In this document: in pieces, positions 11,731 to 23,950 of the stretch | Layout: every line of letters starts with the position of its first letter | Position numbering within the stretch: position 1 is the stretch's first letter | Assembly (NCBI RefSeq): GCF_031143425.1 | Contig: NC_090438.1 | Location: 752,583,823 to 752,647,822 of the forward strand | From: Pleurodeles waltl | Lineage: Eukaryota > Chordata > Amphibia > Caudata > Salamandridae | DNA length: 64,000 nucleotides | Reading direction: 5' to 3' | Program-made: the position numbers and the translations under genes | The notes under the pieces: generated by a model | What the model was told of the DNA's origin: nothing | Databases searched by the model: none | The model's input: the letters and a program-made list of their open reading frames with translations, nothing else

Positions 11731-11784
11731 TGTGTTTCAGAAGTGGCTTTCCTGAAGAAGGTGTAGGTTCGACGAAACACACAT
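11731..11784 (+). ncRNA. Decayed hammerhead-like ribozyme motif (candidate)
   Basis: The order TGTGT-TTC, a GAAG/CTTTC hairpin, CTGAAGA, a variable segment, GAAA and CACACA matches the hammerhead layout. In that layout stem III strand, NUH site, stem I, CUGANGA, stem II, GAAA and stem III strand follow in turn. Five stem III pairs form, but the pair next to the core is mismatched and stem II is poorly paired. This copy is therefore probably inactive. Hammerheads are known in Penelope-like elements and retrozymes. Membership here is inference. Confidence 0.3.
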
Positions 11785-12399
11785 AGAAATTGAAAGCAAG
11801 ATTATGGAACTCAAGCCACAGTATTGAAGATTGTTATATAAACTGTGTAAATTATGAAAAAGGCTAATCAACATAAGTGATATTTTGGAAGATTTTTTTT
11901 AGCATTACCTTCATATCAATACATAAAGATAAACTATTACTTACGTAAAGGATCAATTACCTAAATGATTGAGTATGAATATATATGAAATCAATTGAAA
12001 AGTTATTTCAGTAGACATCTTTGCGTTTAGAATCTATTGAACACATAATGAGTGTAAGTTGGTATGTGTGGAGAGAAAGTCTGAGGCATGCAAGAGTGTA
12101 GGAGAGTATGTGCAAGTGAATGTTGTGGTGAGGCCTACATGATTTTAAATTTGTTGATTATCAGTGATGTAGGTATTGACTACAAAAATGATACACAAAG
12201 ATGAGATTACATTTTTATTGTTAATAAAGATTGTGTTGCAGAGAATAACCATTCTGTATGAGCCATTGATACCACAATATTTTGTATATAAAGTAAATAA
12301 GGTGGCCGGAGTCTTTTCCCTATATTGCCTGTCACAGATCATCCCAGACTTTCCTAGTTCTGATGTTACTTGACCTCCAGTTAATGTTAGTCTAAGAAC
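11785..12399. other. Unassigned AT-rich sequence
   Basis: No gene or family is recognised. Two overlapping 65-codon open stretches on opposite strands around 12145-12373 have no family features. Confidence 0.3.
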
Positions 12400-13610
12400 T
12401 CACGGGTCCTGTACTTCGAGGGCCTGGTTTAACTGGTAGTCATTTCCATGTAATCCTACCTTAGTCATTTGGATCCTGGGTCTCCTGCTTCATAGACTCC
12501 AAGGCCTGGACCTTTTCATTCTCCTCACCCTAATTCTAGTCCATCAGTCCTCCAAGTCCTGCTCCCCTGGTTCATCTAGCCCCCTGATTTGCCTGTTCCT
12601 AAACCTTCTGATCCTGGTCACCTTGGTCCACGTAGTCCTGGTTTTAGTTCTGCTACTTCTTTGTCTGGCCCTCATGTATCAGGTATTCTGCTGCTAGTTC
12701 CACTAGTCTTCTTTTCCCTAGCACTCCTAGTCCCCGGTCTTCATGCCCCATCCTACTCCTACTACTCCTTCTGGTCTCCTGGCTTGCCTTATCTTCCTAC
12801 CTTGTTCTTGTCCATCTGAACACGGGCGACTATCATGGTCTTTCTAATATTGGTCCTATTGGGTCTTGTCATTCTCATCCCTCTGCACTGGTCCTCTTAG
12901 TTGTGGGTCCCTATGTTGTGGGTCACCCTTGCTGATGTAGTTCTTTTCACGTTGGTTTAGGCTCCCCCTGAATCAGACACTCTGGACTTAGACTCCTTTA
13001 TAACCCCAATGGCCATTCTAATCTAGAGTCTGATGGCCCTGCTAGCCGTGGCCCTTTCTGGTTGTGGTATTCCTGGTCTTCCTGGTTCTTTTGCTTCTGG
13101 TCCTCTTTGATCTGATGTCTGTGGTCTTCGCCCTCTTGTCTCTGGTCCTTCACTCCATTGGTCTCCTGGTATTGGTCCTCTGTGGTCTGTCTACTGGGGT
13201 CTGCTGCTCCTGCCCTTTTTGTCCTCGTCCTTCTGCTCCTGGTCGGAGCACATAAGCCCTCATGGCCCTCCTTGTTGCTATGGTCCAGGGCCTTCTGTTC
13301 CTTCCGGCCTTGCCCATTAGGTCCATATTCCCCTGTAAGACATCTTCTTGCTCCTCCTCACCCTGGTCCCTGCACCTCTAGTTCTGGTTTTTATTGTCTT
13401 GTTCCTCATCATCTATTTGTTACTGGTTACCTCTGGTATTGGTAACCCTGGTCCTCATAGATTAGGTCTCCCTGGGCCTGGTTATTCCTGTCCTGGTCGT
13501 CATGGCTCCGTTTATCCTATCCCTACTCGTGGTCCAACTCTTGGCCCCATTACCCTACTTTTCATCCTCCTCCCACTACTGCCTCTCTCCCCAGCCCTCC
13601 TCCACAATGA
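12400..13610. repeat. Strand-asymmetric CCTGGT-rich degenerate minisatellite
   Basis: Over about 1.2 kb the plus strand is dominated by variations of CCTGGT, CCTAGTCCT and TGGTCCTC. C and T make up most bases and A is depleted. Copies are short (roughly 9 to 18 bp periods) and heavily diverged. Several plus-strand open frames arise (for example 12589-12819 and 13348-13665) with Gly-Pro patches, because GGTCCT reads as Gly-Pro. They have no steady Gly-X-Y phase, so I do not call a collagen-like gene. Confidence 0.75.
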
Positions 13611-14305
13611 CGTCAGTCAAGTACAGCCTTCAAGTCTGTCACACAAATTTTATTTTGGCTTCTAGATTTCTTTTGCTGAGGCAGCACTATCAAGTACAGA
13701 CCCAGGGCCCAGTAGAGACAAGACCTTGATCGCTGTTTCACATGTTAAAAATCAAAACTACCATTCTGAGGTGAATTGTGCAGGTGACTAAAATGTAAGT
13801 GTGGCTGAAAAGGCCACTCATGACATGAGACCAATAAGCATCAGTGCCCTAAGCCTACTCTGCTTGCTTGATGAATAGTATGAAAAAGTGTGTTCATTCA
13901 CAGGTAGCAGAGTGAACAGCTCCTGTAAATTATCCAGATGCATTATTTGCCTGACTCCTAGTTTCACTTCCCCACTCCACAGAAGCCCCATTAGTGTCTC
14001 ACTCAATTTAACTCCTGCAAGTGTCCCAAAACACTGTGCCCCTAAAACTCAACTACCTATTGTATGCGTCCCACCATCTAGGGCCCAGATACAACCTATC
14101 TTTATGCATTCCCTGTTTGCTGCTGTTTGTTTACGGCTGCTGTGTTGCCAGATTAGAAGTACTACAAAAGCACAATTCCCCTTAAACAGAAGCATAAAGC
14201 TAGAACAAAGCCTTCCAAAAAAATCATCAAAAGAAGCATCATGAATATTAACAAAAGTATTCCCATAAGTGAATAAAACATTTATGTAACATACTTTAAA
14301 ACCAT
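13611..14305. other. Unassigned sequence
   Basis: No gene or repeat family is recognised between the pyrimidine-rich tract and the inverted-repeat element at 14306. Open stretches at 13818-14244 on both strands lack family motifs. Confidence 0.3.
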
Positions 14306-14910
14306 ACTCAGGCCCTTAGTATGACTTTGGTGGGCGGCAGAGGCCGCCTGCAAAGGTCCAGCATCGGGATGAACGCATATGCGGCCGTCCCTCTGCGGTA
14401 CCTATTATGAGTTTCCTGCTGGGCCAGTGGGTGCTGGCCCAGCAGGAAACACACAACATTGATGCTGGCTCTTAATAGGCAATGTTGCGGTGCGTTGGGT
14501 GCGACCGCACCCGTGGCGCTTTTTACTGTCTGTTATTTGGGCAGTGAAAAGCGTGACGGGGCTGTCCATAGAGGGCCCTGCAATGCCAATTCCAAGTGCA
14601 TAGGCAGTGCAGGCCCCCCCCCATGGGGCCACCCGGCACACCCTTTCCTCAAGCCTTTGCATGGCATGTCGGACTGCCATGCAAAGGTTGGTGGAAACGC
14701 GGGCCGTAATCCGGAGTGCCCTGGTGGATTAAGACAGCCGGCACCACCAGGCCATCGGCTGGCAGCAACCTGATAGTGCCTGCGGTCGGACCGTGGCAAC
14801 TCCACCATGGTCATAATATGGTGGTCAGACTGCCTGTGTCGGTGGCAGTCCGCACACCACCACGTGTCTGGCAGTCCATGGACCTCCAGACTCGTAATGG
14901 GGCCCTCAGT
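14306..14910. mobile_element. Non-autonomous inverted-repeat DNA transposon (MITE-like)
   Basis: The left end ACTCAGGCCCTTAGTATGAC and the reverse complement of the right end, ACTGAGGGCCCCATTACGAG, form a mismatched terminal inverted repeat of about 25 bp. The 0.6 kb body is GC-rich, unlike its flanks. It carries several internal inverted repeats, including a perfect 17-bp stem at 14411-14450 and complementary blocks around 14800-14880. It encodes no transposase. The superfamily cannot be fixed because no clear target duplication is seen. Confidence 0.65.
14411..14450. repeat. Perfect 17-bp inverted repeat with 6-nt loop
   Basis: The arm GTTTCCTGCTGGGCCAG (14411-14427) is exactly complementary to 14434-14450, with TGGGTG between. 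It lies inside the MITE-like element and would form a stable hairpin in single-stranded DNA or RNA. Confidence 0.97.
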
Positions 14911-15183
14911 ATTCCTTGCTGACAGCCAAATTCTCCCTGACTGAAGTGCAAAATATCTGTGTGCCATATCCTGAAGCTTCTCTTTGATTTCTCCATATCT
15001 TATTTGAATAAATGTCTTGCTCAAAATTGATTTTGTTTTTTCAAATCTGTAAACAGCTTAGCTTAATTCATGCACTTAGCTTTTCACAATTAATTGTATA
15101 TTTGTATAAGCACTTACTTTCAATGCATGTTGTATCCCCATTGCAAGATGGCCACCACACTACCACTGCGTGGAGTCTCTTTT
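14911..15183. other. Unassigned sequence
   Basis: Short AT-rich stretch with no recognisable gene or repeat. Confidence 0.3.
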
Positions 15184-15331
15184 TTCTATATGGCCAGCTA
15201 AAAACCTGCTTCATACTATGTATCCAGCCGCTGGTCAAATTGTACATCATCTTCACTATTTAGTCTATGGCCTGCTAAACAGCAGAAATGGTGTACTATT
15301 TGGCCAGCTGCTGGGTAAATAGACACTTCCA
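15184..15331. repeat. Dispersed copies of the 40-bp palindromic unit
   Basis: Three to four units of the array at 8936-9671 recur here, for example CTATTTAGTCTATGGCCTGC then CTATTTGGCCAGCTGCTGGG followed by TAAATAG. The spacing of about 40 bp is kept. This places the unit at a second site 5.5 kb away. Confidence 0.8.
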
Positions 15332-18019
15332 ATGGCCATTGTTTCTGGAAATGCCTGATGGAGAACTGGGACATGTAAGGGGAGGATGCTCAACGGATGA
15401 CCTTCAGCGGGTTAGTATGTAAGTTGTAACCGATGGTATTTAAGGGAGATGAAGGATGGATGGGTGCTGCAGCTGGGCAGGGAATTAAGGAGGCTGGCAC
15501 AGGAGTTGAGGTAATGATATGCACAAGTGACCGGGATATTAGGGCAGCTGAGGCTAGTTAGGTTGACTATTCGTAAGGAGATGGCTTAATCCGTAAGCAG
15601 ATGTGCCCAGAATGCAATTTTGTGATCTCAGACCAGTCATATTACATACATTTTTAAATACTAATATACAGCTTGTCATGTTAGCACTGTCTTACCCTGG
15701 CAGTGGAGGTCATGGAAGTACTTGATACAGGTAGCCATGTTGGTGGTGGAATCTGGGGTAGTCTCACTATTTCTTACATCCTCTTTGTCTGTCACAGTTT
15801 TGCATTAGATTACACACCACACCAAAAGGCGCAGTGCAAGCCAGAATGAAGAAAAGCCCCGTACATAGCTATGGAGAGTGTGTGACCCTATCTCAAGTTC
15901 ATAGTAGCAAACTGTTGTTTTTTTACTTGTTCCTCAAGACACACACAACAATTGTGCATGTGCCCTGGAGATAATTTTGTGACATGGATTGTGAACCAGA
16001 GGAGGGCTGTGGGCTAGAGAGGTAGACCATTTGCACTCTCCTTTTATCAAGTGTGACTACTGTCAGCTAGCCAGGTTATAGTAGACCAACCGCATTGGCG
16101 GCATTAACTATTACATTGGCAAAGCAAATCTTTTAAACTTAACCTGCCAGGGGATATTGCCTATTACCCTTTACCACGCTTTAAAAAGGCCCTGCAACAG
16201 GGTCCTTCATCCATTCATGTTGGAAGTGGATGTCAAATGTGTTCGAAAGTTCATAAGAAGTGCATGGAGTGTGTGTGGGCATGTGGCCATAGCCAAAATG
16301 AAATCCAATTTGTATTGGCTACATCAAGTGGTACCTAAGATGGAAGGTTGGAAAGAGCCTGTTTACCAGATATGTATTACATTGATCCTTTGTGGTGGGC
16401 AGGCTTTTGGGACTGGGGAGAGGAGACAGAGGGTCTCTTTGAAGCTTAAGGAGTTTCTTTTGCCCCAACCTGACCCATAGGTCAAAGGAAGGGCTAGGCC
16501 CCAAAAGTTGGCAGGTAGTTAGGTGGGATATCCTCCCTGCTTTTGTACCCATCTTTAGTTTATCCTGCAGGAGACTATCAGCCAACCCCACCTTTCTGCT
16601 AGCAACGTCTAACAAAGACTTTGGCTGGACCTGTTTGAATGGGGTTCACGAAAGGACAGAACTGTCTAGAACTGGACTCAAGACTGCTAGAATATGTCTG
16701 CAACTTTGGTATAAAGATGGGACAGAAACATCTTATCAGCATGCCAAGATTTCTCTACAATAATCAGGGATCTCTACAGCGCTGGTGATTGAGAACCTCT
16801 TTTATGTTCCAGGGTTGGGGTATCAATCAACAACACATCTTTCCAGGTTGGGAACCAGAACCTGGGGAACTTTGTCAAGACTGATTGGAGATGCTACCTA
16901 CACCCTGATTTGAGGAAAGAGTTAACCAAATTCTCATGAGTAGTATTGGAGGTGTCCTTGCATAAAACTATGGTGCTCAGAAGGAAAGGACCATGATGGA
17001 GCTAAGATGAGTAGAACTAAAAATGCCTGCTACTTCATCAGGGGAGGATCTGCATTCACTGTGAGGCCCTGGGATCTAGAAGTGACCCAGCAGTGTGTGT
17101 GAAATTGTACATCCCTGTGGATACAGGGTGTTCAGAAACTCATATGCAACTGAGTTCTGTTGCAGAACTAAGTGCCAGGAAGCCATTCAATGCTAAATAA
17201 GACAGGCTGCATTCTGAGTTCCTTGCAATGAAGAACCTAGAATGCTGCAGTAGAACCACATTAAAAAGATGCTTGAATTCATACCCGAGTACTCACCAAA
17301 ACCAAGAGGGGTGAACACCTAGCTTGTCTGGGCAGTGGGGTTTGCGTTTGGACCAAGGAACAATCCAAGCCACAAGATCCATTAGGCCTTGAACACTGTA
17401 ACTCCTTGACTTTAACTATTGCACTGGGAGTATGCTAGGAGATTGTCGCACAGGAGGAGCATAGACTGCCTGCTTAGTAGCTGAAAGACTTTAGTACTTC
17501 CCTTTAGACTTGGTGGGTTTTCGTACATTATGTATTGTATTACATTGTGTGTGATTTTCATATAGTACTTAATTTTCAAAAGAACAAGCTTTGGCTCAAC
17601 ATTGCATTATTAACTGGTACTGGTTGTTTATTTAGTTCTAAGCCTCTAATCCCACACCACTTTCCAGAGTCAGCCTTGGACTGCTCCACTTTGCTACCTT
17701 GAGGGTAAAGTCCTAAGGAAGTGTATTCAGTCCCCAACTTCGGCTCAACCATAAGGTTAAGCCCCAGGACACCAGAGGTAAAATACTCTCATTGACAAAA
17801 TCGTAACCCAGTAACTCCAATTGCCTTGGGGCACCTGAAAAAGTTCTCATGGTGTACATACAGCCACACTGCAAGAAGGCACTTCCTCATACATAATAGG
17901 AATAGCAGTGGCTGAGACAGCTTGAGAAGGGTCTTTTTATTTCATTACTTGCCTGTGAAAGCTGTCAAGTGCATACACCCCGTTCATAAAATAGTTCAAA
18001 CCAGACTTTACTTTCCATT
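15332..18019. other. Unassigned 2.7 kb
   Basis: No coding family, LTR pair or inverted-repeat ends could be recognised. The plus-strand open stretch 16157-16480 (107 codons) has no motif that I can name and no codon pattern distinguishing it from chance. The region may hold species-specific repeats that need a library to identify. Confidence 0.3.
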
Positions 18020-20272
18020 GTGCACCTTTGTTTAATCTTGCTTCCCCAACACACTCAGCAGGACACAAGCTTGCCCCAATCTTCTCAACATCTCCGTCAG
18101 TCACACCTCTGAACTCCAATGGACTGACAACCTCTGCATCCACTTCTCCTTCACCAAGCCCACCCAACACTACCGTGCCCACCGCTGCCCACGAAGAAGC
18201 TGGAACAAGATCTCTGAAGACCAACTCACCACTGCCTTCTGCAACACACCACCACCGACGTCCACGGTCACCAACACATCTGCACGCAACCTCCAACTAT
18301 GGCTCGCTGATTGCACCAATGTTCTGGCTCCCCTCAGGAAACTCTCCAGCAAACAGACCACTGAGAAAGCCAGCTGGTTCTCCCCTGCCCTCCAAGAGTC
18401 CAGACACACCTACAGACGATTCAAGAGAAGATGGAGGAGTAGCAAGACCACGCAGCCTTCAAAACCACTGTCACCGCACACCACCACCTCATCAGAGCCA
18501 CTAATAAAACTGCCATACAGGAACGAATCAAAGCCAATGCACACAACAGCAAGCAACTCCTCACTGTGATCAAAGAATTCACCAAAACCAGCACGGATAC
18601 CAAGGACATCCCTCCCTTCCATGCCCTCTGCAACAACCTGGCCACCTTCTTCCACTGCAAGATCTCAGACATCCATGACAGCTTTGCAACACAGGACCCA
18701 CCAATCACACTTGCAACCACTGCACCCAAATGTTCTAGATCACAACCAACCCAGACCAACTGGACCACCCACACCACCGACGACACCCTACGGATCATGA
18801 AGCCTGGAAACACGCAGAGAAACTCCCTGCTGAAGAAACTATCCACAGACCCGGCGTTTCAAGAACTACAGACCCATCTCTCTGTTCTCCTTCCCGACCA
18901 AAGTCATTGAGAAAGCCGTCAATGCCCACCTCACCGAGTTCATCGAAACAAACTGCATCTTGGACCCCTCCCAATCAGGCTTCAGAAGCAACCACAGCAC
19001 CTAGACTGCTCTCATCGCCGCAATAGAAAACCTCCCCAACCTCCCCGACCAAGGCAAAACTGCAGCCCTCATCCTTCTGGACATCTCTGTCACCTTCGAC
19101 ACCGTCTCTCACCTCACCCTCAGCACAAGACTACACGATGCCGGCATCCGCAGCAAAGCCCTAGAGTGGATCTTCTCCTTCCTCACTAGCCGAATCCAGA
19201 GTCAAGTTCCCTCCATTCTCATCCGAACCTACAGAGATCAGCTGCAGTGTCCCACAGGGATCCTCCCTGAGCCCCACCCTCTTCAACATCTACATGGCCC
19301 CGCTTGCAGACATCGTCAGAAACCACAGACTCAACATCGTATCCTACGTGGATGACATCCAACTGATTCTATCCCTCACTAACGAACCTGCAGCCGCAAC
19401 GAGGAACTTCTACAGCTGGATGAAGGCAGTTGCTACCTGGCTAAAGAACAACTGCCTCAAGCTCAACTCGGACAAAACATAAGTCCTCATTTTGGGAACC
19501 ACCTCCTATTCCTAGGATGACTCCTGATGGCCTGTGGTGCTCAGCTATTCCCGCCCCACCCCCCCGACCGACCACTCACGCAATCTGTGCATCATTCTTG
19601 ACTCCTCCGTCTCAATGAACCACCAAATCAATGCCGTCTCATCCTCCTCCTTCCACACGCTCCGCCTCTTCTGAAAGATCTTCAAGTGGATCCCCACTGA
19701 ATCCAGAAGAACGGTCACCCAGACGCTCATCAGCAGTAAGCTCGACTACAGCAACGCACTCTACGACAGCACCACTCAAAAGCCCCCAAAAAAGCTGCAA
19801 AGAATCCAGAACGCAGCTGCAAGACTTATCCTGGCCATCCCCCGCAGCTGCCACATCTCCAGGCATCTGAGAGACTGCCACTGGCTCCCGATCAACAAGA
19901 GAATCACCTTCAAGCTCCTCACACACACCTTCAAGGCCCTCCACAACATTGGGCCTGCACACCTCAACCACTGCCTTATCTTCAACGCCCCCACCAGCAA
20001 CTCCGCATCACCCACATGTCCCTGGCCACCATCCCACGGATCCGCAAGACTATAGCCGGAGGGAGAGCCTTCTCATACCTCGCTGAAACTCTCTTCCTCT
20101 TCATCTCAGGCAATCTCCCTCACTGCTTCAATTCAGAAAGGACCTCAAGACACAGCTCTTTGACTGAACTGGTCAGCCAGCTCATCGACTGAACTCTAGA
20201 TCCCCCTCCCAGCACCTTGAGACTCTAATGGGTGATTAGCCGCGCTCTATAAGAACTCTGACTGATTGATTC
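18020..20272 (+). mobile_element. 5'-truncated CR1/L2-type LINE, copy A
   Basis: Remnants follow in LINE order on the plus strand. The end of the endonuclease (PTHSAGHKL near 18048-18074) comes first, then a linker, then reverse transcriptase. RT blocks include SQSGFRSNHST (about 18970), LILLDISVTFDTVSH (about 19072-19116), LSPTLFNIYMAPLAD (19270-19310) and SYVDDIQLILSL (19342-19377), where YVDD is the catalytic motif. C-terminal blocks KLDYSNALYDS and NAAARLILAIPRS follow at 19740-19850. The 3' end has the AGCACCTTGAGACTC block and a TGATTGATT tail at 20213-20270. Many frameshifts break it. Copy B at 58072-58655 shares the 3' end. Confidence 0.88.
19294..19482 (+). pseudogene. LINE copy A reverse transcriptase palm fragment
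   Basis: This is the longest clean frame over the catalytic centre. It reads MAPLADIV and then SYVDDIQLILSL, with the aspartate pair at 19351-19356, followed by WLKNNCLKLNSDKT, the usual helix after the active site. A stop ends it at 19480. The function in the family is target-primed reverse transcription. This copy is inactive because the surrounding frames are broken. Confidence 0.85.
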
Positions 20273-22338
20273 TGACGTGTAACTAAGGAGTTACTACCTG
20301 GCCTTCCTGCTTATGAAGAGGTAATTGCAGCCTGTCTGGAACCTTTGTGGAGTCTACACCTCTATGACTCCTGGTAGAGCACTAATCGTCATTGTTGTCA
20401 GGGCAAAAATGACGGCTGCAAACTGCACACCCATTTGCTGTGACCTGTCATTTTGCAATGTGACGTATATACTAAAATGTTACATAGCAAAATTTCCATT
20501 ACCAGAGGGTTGCAATGACATGCCTAATAAATATTAATTAGCCTGTTGATTATTTGTGACACCCTGTGAGTGTTGTGGTGATAACCTGCAAGGAACAGGA
20601 GACTGTTGACACTACATTTCCATGTCTCAACATTTTTTTTAATTTTTATAAATAGCAGCCCATGTCCATTAAAGGACACGGGCTACTTAAAAATGTTTTC
20701 CATTTGGGAAACCACTGGGCAGCAGATAGCAATCCAATGGATCTCTGCCTGCTTCTACCCGCTTAGGTAACACAAATTCCAAGTAGGGACATCTTCCCCT
20801 TTCCAAATATATTTTTGTCTTGAAACTTGGGAGCCTAACTTTTCAATGGCAGTTGCAAACCATTGACAGATTTCATTAGGAGTCCAATTTAGGAGGGGAT
20901 GTCCCTTTCGTGTCTCGCCCTGAGATTCAGGATGAGTCACAGAACCCCTTTTGAATCCCTATTGTAATTCGGAACCTTTTCAATTGGCAAATGGGGATTT
21001 GTACATGATAAAAAAAGTATTTTCCTGCAGCGAACCATTTGGTTTTGTACACCACATGGTTTTCTAAATGTTTTATATATATCAGACCCTACGTTCTTAC
21101 CCACAACCAGCTTTTCTTATTTTAAGGCACTTGTGCATGGCCATATCCCAATTTCCCCTGCAATCTTCAGTACTCCAAGGCCAGGTGTTCCTAATCAAGG
21201 ACTTACTGAGTGAGGCTGAACCTTGTCCAAGAGACGTGATTGACCAATTTAAGCAAAAATAAAAGGCTTTCCTCCAATCCCTTACTCCACCCATACGGTT
21301 GGCTCATCCCTTTACTCCCATCATGAAAGGGGCTTAGTTCTTAGTTGGGAAAAATGCAATCATTGGGACAAAAAAAGAGCTGTATTTGGAGTAAGAAATA
21401 TAACCGGTTATAGGAGAGGGGATGGGGAAATCGACAAGATGGCCTGTCTTAAAAACCCAGAGGGATGGTCGGCTAAAGCAGCACAGGAAGCAGACACGTC
21501 AATGGAGCACCATTCTGATCATCTTCAGTGGGTGGTTGGGGGGATGAATCCTTGCTCCTGAGACATATAAAATGCCAACCTACACCCTTTCTACAAAGAG
21601 ATGGAGTGTCACTGAAGCCCAGACTGGAATCAGATCATCCACATAGACAATAGCTGCTTGTTAAGGAGACAACCAACCATGTTAATTCAAAAGTAATAAC
21701 AGAAGTGAAGAAGCCTCAGCCATAGCCTGTGATGCACGGGGGAAAATACCTAGAGTACAGGAAGGAAAAGTGATCAGGACCACCACTGCCCTACTGGCTG
21801 TCTACAATAATAAGTGGACAGTTCAGATCCTGAACTAGAAAATGAAATGCTTGTGTCAGTGAGTTAACAGTTGTATGTTTCCTGCAGCCTCGGGAGTAAC
21901 GGGCAATGCTTGTTAGTACTTGTTACAAGGGTTCCCTGTTGCAGCTAATTTCAGAACTGGCCTGACTCCTAGTCACCTACCATAGTTTAGCACTAAATGA
22001 ATTAAATATGGTGACCTGGTTCCTATGGGAGTTGGTATTAACATGGTAAATTAATAATAAGGGGAAATTTTAAATCTCCCAGCTGGATTTAGCTTTTGGC
22101 TATGATAAGAGGGCTTACAAGCGGAAGATGCAAAATGTAACTAAATTACATTTATTAGTTGCTATAAAGGATAGGTAAATAACAGCTGCATCCAAAATAA
22201 CTATGTTCCCAATTACACCTATAACCCAAGACATTACAAGAACATCTTAATTATTTACTGCATTCAAAGCTAGGTGTACAAATACATTGAGGAGCTAGTT
22301 TTTAACTTTAGAGTAACAAAGTATAAGGAGGACATGGG
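20273..22338. other. Unassigned 2.1 kb with one notable hairpin
   Basis: No gene or family recognised. An 11-bp near-perfect inverted repeat, AGCCCATGTCC ... GGACACGGGCT, lies at about 20658-20684 in an AT-rich context. It may be the centre of a small palindromic transposon, but terminal repeats were not found. Confidence 0.3.
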
Positions 22339-22412
22339 ATAACTATTGAGTTATACAAACTATTGACTGATGAGATATTGCCTGCCATATTATTCAATTT
22401 GATACAGAGGAT
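22339..22412. repeat. Copy 1 of a diverged dispersed repeat
   Basis: The segment GGGATAAC ... AAACTATTGACTGATGAGA ... TTATTCAATTTG resembles 23951-24024 closely enough to align with few gaps (both read GGGATAAC, ACAAACTATT or ATAAACTATT, TGAGATATNGCCT, TTATTCA). The repeat family is unknown. Confidence 0.5.
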
Positions 22413-23950
22413 GTATGTAGGAGGCCAGGCTGCTCGGGGTGCAAATTATTCTGCCACTGTGTAAGGACAGATCCCGGTCAGGTAAATACTGTTTCTCTAA
22501 GACAGCCTCATCAACACCCTAGTAGCACAGTATTGAGACAGAAGGCTACTTCTGAGAAAGGTTTAAGGGATAGCAGTACCAACACAACATCAAACCAATG
22601 AAGTAAAATTAAGTATATTCAATGATTAAAATAATACCTATGACACAAATTAGAGCAGTCTCTCCAAAGTTGTAGCGTTTCAAAGTAACAATTAGATTCT
22701 ACACGGTTTTTCCGTTCTATATAGACAGTCAATGAAAGTGTCTTTGCAGTCCAACTCCAGAAACACAGCGTGGCTCATAGCCCTATGCTGCCTCTTGACT
22801 TCAGTCAGGCCAGAGGGGATGGGTGAGAGTCAGTCACCTTGTTCAGGCAGGCACAGTTTACATTTTACACACTTCAGAGAATTACTATTTGGGTGTCTCC
22901 ATCTTGGTTCTCCAGGCTGGTCCATTTGAGTCTCCTAAGCCAACAGGTGGTTTCTGCTTATTCCCAGTTGCAAGTTTAGTTTGTGTTGCTGATATTAATG
23001 TCTTCACCTTCCAGTGGGGAGGGTTCTTGTTCCAGAATACCACCTCACAGCAAGTTGGCTCCACCCCTCACTTCTCAGCTCCAACAAGTAATTTTCACCA
23101 TGCCTAGGAACAACCCAGTTCCAACTGGTCTGCTTCCCAAGAAGAGTCTTCTTGGTTCGCTGTTATGTTCTTTGAGGGGGGGGGGGGTTGGGAATACTAA
23201 GAGCTCAGCTAACCCCGATCCGTTTGCACAATATGAAACGCAGTTCTTGGTCAGGACATTCAGTCTCACCCAGAGTTTGGCAGTCTCTCAACTGCTTTCA
23301 AGTTCTACGGCACATACAGGCACCTTGCATTACTTCCCATCCCTTCCTTCAAATCAACACTTTGATCTGAAACATCTAATATCACCCAGCGGAAGTGGGG
23401 GTAATGTCCTCTGATCTTACCTCTTCACCCTTAACCCCTCCTCCACCACTCCCTAGTTTACTACAGGTTTCTCAGTTTACAAGTGGGATGGGGTGCTGGA
23501 CCCATTGCTACCGAGAAGTTTCAAAAGACAGATGGGGGCCCAGATATAAATATGGTTCAGACCTGGGAAAAAGGTTTAGAAACTAAAGTAATCAAACCAG
23601 TTTGAACGAAACCAGACTTGGCTTTGCATGGGAGGGAATGAATGTAAATGGCTTGTGTGGGGCAGCCCATTTTTTGTTTTTACTACTGTAGTGGACATCT
23701 TGAAAGCTTTGAACTGACCACCTACATTACAAAATTCTCACCATAAGTGAGAAACCTGTAGTAAACTAGGGAGTGGCCTGGGTGGAAGATAAGGGTACAG
23801 TGCTATGTGTGACGGTGTTTCGCATCTAACCACCAAGATTTTAGAAAAGCACACTTTTGCTACCCGTTGGCTGAAAGACCAGCGCACCTTCCCTCAACCA
23901 GAAGGAATAGGCTGGAGAGTCGTGTTTGGTTAGTTAGCCACCAGAACTCG
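22413..23950. other. Unassigned 1.5 kb between the two diverged repeat copies
   Basis: No recognisable gene. A G run is at 23177-23186. Open frames at 22732-23586 overlap one another and lack family motifs. If the flanking repeat pair were LTRs, this would be the internal part, but no gag or pol homology is seen. Confidence 0.3.

Noticed and set aside
12589..13729. Possible collagen-like or membrane protein gene
   Set aside because: The Gly-Pro and Leu/Val-rich peptides come from the CCTGGT-rich tract. There is no steady Gly-X-Y phase, and the frames break repeatedly.
14405..15024. Overlapping open frames on both strands
   Set aside because: They lie within the GC-rich inverted-repeat element, where palindromes make both strands similar.
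16157..16480. 107-codon plus-strand open frame
   Set aside because: No motif, no splice sites at its ends and no neighbouring coding evidence.
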